From NCBI GenBank assembly GCA_002869165.1, contig PKTK01000001.1:372001-436000 (forward strand): a stretch of DNA of 64,000 nt. The letters run 5' to 3'. Made by a program: the position numbers and the translations under genes. Of this stretch, positions 60,662-64,000 are shown one piece after another. Source of the stretch: Candidatus Parcubacteria bacterium. GTDB lineage: Bacteria; Patescibacteria; ABY1; BM507; UBA12075. A model generated the notes under the pieces. The model made no database searches and had not been told where the DNA came from. It saw nothing but the letters and a program-made list of their open reading frames with translations. How positions within the stretch are numbered: position 1 is the first letter of the stretch; every line of letters begins with the position of its first letter.

Positions 60662-62686
60662 TTAATTATCTATTTTTAAATTAATTTCCAAGTCTGACCT
60701 TAGACTAGTTTCCCATACTATATTGTTTTTGTCAATTCTATCCACCAAAAAGCCATTCGGAGAAAATTCTTTAATATTAGCATTTAAATCAAGGTCTATT
60801 TTTAAATCATCAACTGTATTTCCAGCTTGTTTTTGCAAATAAAGGTTATACTTTCCTGAGATACTACTCTGTCTTAAATCATCTGGTAGTTTGTAGTCAA
60901 TTGAAATATTTCCTATTTCACCAGGCTCCACATTCAAGAAAAAAGCATAAACAGTCTTGTTATATTCATCATAAACTTTAATATCAGAATTATCCATTCC
61001 AGTAGCATTTATCAATTGACTACCTCTAGGAACATAAACTCTTGTATATGTTCTGTAACGAGTTGTTTTCCAATCAAAATCACCATTATGAGCATAATTC
61101 AAAGCTAAATTAGATATTAGCTCTCCGGTGTTGTTTTTTCTTACTTTATAACCAATCGACCTATTTATAACAGCATCGGTTTTATAACTTGCCATGTTTG
61201 CATCAACAACCATTAAATAATCACCATTATAATTTTGAATCGCTCCAGCCCAATTTTTTTCAACTAATAATTTTTCAAGCTCTACATCTTTGAAATATAT
61301 TTGAATATTTTTTTCGTTTAGGTTTTTTGAAATAACATTCAAAATTGTATACATTGCATTTGGTTCTAGGTTGAATAATTTTATTTTTATTTCCTTAACG
61401 ATCTCAGCAATTATCTCCTTTCGATGCCATTCTCTAACCCCGAGTTGGATATATTCTTGCTCCACTTTATATTGAAGTAGGTTAATAAAATTTGTATGGT
61501 TAAATTCAGTATCCTCAACATATATTGGTCCAATTTGCTCAAGCAGATCAACTATAATCTTTGGCGTAATAGCGATAATACCTTCAAAGTTTCCGTCATA
61601 GTTATTAATTTTATTTTTCTCTGGTAATAGTGAATCCTCTTCATAAAAAAATTGTTCAAGATTTTGAGCAGAACTAGGCCAATCCGGATACCAATTAGCG
61701 TCTCTAAAATACCAGTTATCAACTCCTAGATATTCCTTTAAAGGTGCTGGCGGTTCTTTTTGATAAATATCTTGAACTGGAATATCAAGATGGTACACGT
61801 CGTGAGTTTCCAGATTTACTATATCTCCATTTTTTGTTTTAGCAATACCGTAAGTACCAACAAAACCGCCTGAGGGTCTTAGCTCATCACTATTTTGCAA
61901 AACCAAAAGATAGTCAGCCTCAGCTGGATACCCCAACATAATAGGAACAAATTGTGATAAAGGAATGATCGTATCCAGGGTAGTTTTAACTGTTTCTAGC
62001 TTTTCTCTTAAATTGGATATTTTTGTTTTGTATGGAAGTAGAATCCCAGAAAATTTTAAATAATTTAAATTTAGTAATGCTAAATCAATATTTGCTTTAA
62101 TTCCTACTAAATCAGGTGTACTTTTAAATAAAATATCTAGAAGTGCTATTTTTTCTTCTTCGCTCAACTTATTAAAATTCTTTTCTTTGTTTGCCAACAC
62201 TTTTTCAAAGGCCTCTGCGTAATTTGAGCTTTGTTCAATAGTTTTACTGATGATTTCGGCTGATGAAGTTAAATATAATACGTCATTTATCTGATTATTA
62301 AAATATGAGATATTCTTGATCAAAAAATTATCATCATACTTTTGTGCAAGTTCATTTGCTTGACTAAAATCTGACTGAGCTATACCGGCTTTTATTTTTC
62401 CTTCTTCAAAATTTTCATTCAAAAGTAAATTAACTGCTTCTTCTATATTTCTCTTTCCACTAACCATGGTTGTGTACAAATTTTTTACATCTTTAAAATA
62501 GAAAACAAAAGAAATAAAACCAATTATAAAGAACAATAAAAATAATATTAAAAATATTTTTAGCACAAAAAAGGCCCTTTTTAATCTTCGACGCCTTTTG
62601 ATGTAAGGTATGTCATCGTAGATATGTTTAGCTCCTAGATAAACTGATAGTAAATTTAAGTTTTTTGATTTTGATAATTTAAACAT
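60662..62686 (-). CDS. DUF4012 membrane-anchored protein
   Basis: 674 residues. A cytoplasmic N-terminus with a basic stretch (IKRRRRLKRAFF) leads to one membrane helix (about 40-68), a helical region, and the DUF4012 core with DYLLVLQNSDELRPSGGFVGTYG. In CPR and Gram-positive genomes this family occurs near envelope genes; its function is not established. It is coupled to MacB-like and mreB genes by one- and three-base gaps. Confidence 0.88.
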   Translation of the reverse strand: MFKLSKSKNLNLLSVYLGAKHIYDDIPYIKRRRRLKRAFFVLKIFLILFLLFFIIGFISFVFYFKDVKNLYTTMVSGKRNIEEAVNLLLNENFEEGKIKAGIAQSDFSQANELAQKYDDNFLIKNISYFNNQINDVLYLTSSAEIISKTIEQSSNYAEAFEKVLANKEKNFNKLSEEEKIALLDILFKSTPDLVGIKANIDLALLNLNYLKFSGILLPYKTKISNLREKLETVKTTLDTIIPLSQFVPIMLGYPAEADYLLVLQNSDELRPSGGFVGTYGIAKTKNGDIVNLETHDVYHLDIPVQDIYQKEPPAPLKEYLGVDNWYFRDANWYPDWPSSAQNLEQFFYEEDSLLPEKNKINNYDGNFEGIIAITPKIIVDLLEQIGPIYVEDTEFNHTNFINLLQYKVEQEYIQLGVREWHRKEIIAEIVKEIKIKLFNLEPNAMYTILNVISKNLNEKNIQIYFKDVELEKLLVEKNWAGAIQNYNGDYLMVVDANMASYKTDAVINRSIGYKVRKNNTGELISNLALNYAHNGDFDWKTTRYRTYTRVYVPRGSQLINATGMDNSDIKVYDEYNKTVYAFFLNVEPGEIGNISIDYKLPDDLRQSSISGKYNLYLQKQAGNTVDDLKIDLDLNANIKEFSPNGFLVDRIDKNNIVWETSLRSDLEINLKIDN

Positions 62687-62687
62687 T

Positions 62688-63962
62688 TTAATCTTGTCTT
62701 AAAGCCATAATTGGGTCAAGTTTAGCTGCTTTTCTTGCTGGATAAACACCAAAAACAATTCCAAAAAAAGTTGAAAAGCCAAGCGCAACCACAAAACCCT
62801 CTAGGGGCACGGCAAATTCCCAATCAAGACCAGCAGAATTTGCTCCGATTGAGACTAAAAAAGAAACTAAAACACCTACAGCAACACCAATTATACCCCC
62901 AAAAATTGTTATGATTGTTGATTCAAACAAAAATTGCTTCATAATATCTAAATATTTAGCTCCCACAGATTTCCTAAGACCTATTTCTTGTGATCTTTCA
63001 CTTACTATAACATACATAATATTCATAATACCCACTCCTCCAACAACAAGCGAAATTGCCACAATAGCCAACAATAATAGTGTTATAGCTCCTGTTATTG
63101 TATCAAGAATACTCATCATTTCTGCCATAGTTACAACTCTAAAGTCATCTTTATTAAACTCATTTTCATCATCCACGCTAATATCATGATTTTCTCTCAA
63201 AATTAATCTAGCTTCTCTAGCAGTCTCCTCAGCAATACTTAAATCCTTTAAATTTGCTATCAAATAAAGAATATGATCAATACCCATTATCCTTTTTTGT
63301 AATGTTTTTACAGGAACATAAACATAGTCATCAAAATTCATACCCATTACTCCTCCCCTTTCTTTCATAACCCCAATTACTCTAAACTTTGTTTTTCTAA
63401 TCCTTATCTGTTTTCCCAGTGCGTCACTCTCACCAAATAATTTCTCTTTCATATTAAAACCAAGTACAACCACTTTTGATAATGTTCTATTTTCTTCTTC
63501 TGAAAAAAATCTACCAAATTCAATTTCACTTTGATCGATATCAATATAACTAGCATTTGTTCCGAAAATAAAACCTTTTTTTTGCTCATTACTGTAACTT
63601 ACTAGCTCTTGACCCATTATTCCAGCATAAGCGTTGTCCACGTTGGGAAGATCAATAATATCTTCCATATCGTCTAATGTCAAAGTTGTTATTTGAGCTC
63701 CCTGGACCAGATCAGCTGCTCCAGCAGTCGATGCGTTGGAAGTTGTTTTATTGTTAGTTGGAATTTTTACCTCTACTTCAATGATATCCGTTCCAAAACT
63801 TTCTACTTGCCCTAAAATCAATCTTTCTATTCCATGCCCAGCTGAATAAACAATTATTACACTGGCTATCCCAATTACCACACCCAAAACAGTTAATGCT
63901 GTTCTGGTTTTATTAGCCATCATTGAATCAAAAGAAGATTTTATTAAAATTATATTTTTCAT
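62688..63962 (-). CDS. MacB-like ABC transporter permease
   Basis: 424 residues. The N-terminal helix is followed by a large MacB periplasmic domain (about 45-270). Three helices (about 285-405) form the FtsX-like core, with NIMYVIVSERSQEIGLRKSVGAK, and the protein ends FGVYPARKAAKLDPIMALRQD. It belongs to a mechanotransmission-type exporter. A second permease ends two bases upstream; no ATPase gene is visible in the window. Confidence 0.9.
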   Translation of the reverse strand: MKNIILIKSSFDSMMANKTRTALTVLGVVIGIASVIIVYSAGHGIERLILGQVESFGTDIIEVEVKIPTNNKTTSNASTAGAADLVQGAQITTLTLDDMEDIIDLPNVDNAYAGIMGQELVSYSNEQKKGFIFGTNASYIDIDQSEIEFGRFFSEEENRTLSKVVVLGFNMKEKLFGESDALGKQIRIRKTKFRVIGVMKERGGVMGMNFDDYVYVPVKTLQKRIMGIDHILYLIANLKDLSIAEETAREARLILRENHDISVDDENEFNKDDFRVVTMAEMMSILDTITGAITLLLLAIVAISLVVGGVGIMNIMYVIVSERSQEIGLRKSVGAKYLDIMKQFLFESTIITIFGGIIGVAVGVLVSFLVSIGANSAGLDWEFAVPLEGFVVALGFSTFFGIVFGVYPARKAAKLDPIMALRQD

Positions 63963-63964
63963 GA

Positions 63965-64000
63965 TTATTCGTAACGCAAAGCTTCAACCGGCTCAAGTTT
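63965..64000 (-). CDS. End of a second MacB-like permease (partial)
   Basis: The last 11 codons read KLEPVEALRYE then TAA. This is the standard C-terminal motif of MacB/FtsX permeases (xLdPxxALRyE). The rest lies beyond the window edge. Confidence 0.75.
   Translation of the reverse strand, partial: KLEPVEALRYE

Noticed and set aside
1..64000. CRISPR array or cas genes
   Set aside because: No regularly spaced identical repeats with unique spacers were seen; the repeats present are dispersed palindromes.

Overview
The window looks like the chromosome of a Patescibacteria/CPR bacterium, probably of the Parcubacteria (Paceibacteria) lineage. The evidence is low GC, AT-rich promoters, small compact genes and many genes without a strong Shine-Dalgarno. 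It also carries families I associate with CPR genomes: a DUF4012 protein, a HerA/TraG-like ATPase with a CPR-type zinc ribbon and its membrane partner, a sigma-region-4/HARE-HTH regulator, a PilB-PilC-PilM-PilN-PilO set and very small GIY-YIG nucleases. The standard code is in use: TGA ends pilO in an ATGA overlap with the next gene. An aromatic amino acid operon and a [NiFe] hydrogenase are unusual for such a reduced lineage.

Layout. 1-1310: 3' part of fmt, tRNA-Glu(CTC), and a second copy of the tRNA 3' end 180 bp downstream (attachment-site scar). 1317-3583: a small unknown gene, a nucleobase permease reading frame with two in-frame stops, and another small unknown gene. 3590-7161: a phenylalanine/tyrosine module with an apparent leader-peptide attenuator, a 58-residue ORF, prephenate dehydratase, a prephenate dehydrogenase-chorismate mutase fusion and an aminotransferase. 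7289-11280: small unknown genes, a cold-shock protein, an EamA-like half transporter, an HD-domain nucleotidase-like protein, a decayed NAD(P)H oxidoreductase and a hydrogenase maturation protease. 11311-15523: [NiFe] hydrogenase large and small subunits, an exported FGE-sulfatase-domain protein, a lipoprotein and a small unknown gene. 15649-21012: an integrated element at tRNA-Gln with a large serine recombinase, unknown genes, a LemA-like protein, a PD-(D/E)XK-like protein, large hairpins and a diverged direct repeat at the far end. 21129-23001: a Cache-HAMP protein, a STAS-like protein and an AAA+ remnant.

23091-37939 (minus strand): ftsX, ftsE, a DPBB/D,D-peptidase fusion, a PPIase-like membrane protein, a FtsB/DivIC protein with an in-frame stop, a P-type ATPase, a cellulose-synthase-like glycosyltransferase, DUF1361, the HerA/TraG-like ATPase with its membrane partner, and the sigma4-HARE protein. 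38159-46328 (minus): a division and cell-wall cluster (mraY, ftsW, murG, murC, murB) interrupted by a Nudix gene, DUF1294, an AbrB-like gene with a 38-bp perfect palindrome upstream, and two GIY-YIG genes each boxed between palindromic repeats. 46490-51950 (plus): type IV pilus assembly genes; pilC has an in-frame stop. 51943-64000 (minus): surface polysaccharide genes (four glycosyltransferases, epimerase, DUF2304), a subtilase with C-terminal repeats, mreB, DUF4012 and MacB-like permeases.

The most interesting signals are the aromatic leader peptide with mutually exclusive hairpins, the GIY-YIG/palindrome cassettes, and the repeated in-frame stops in otherwise intact conserved genes.
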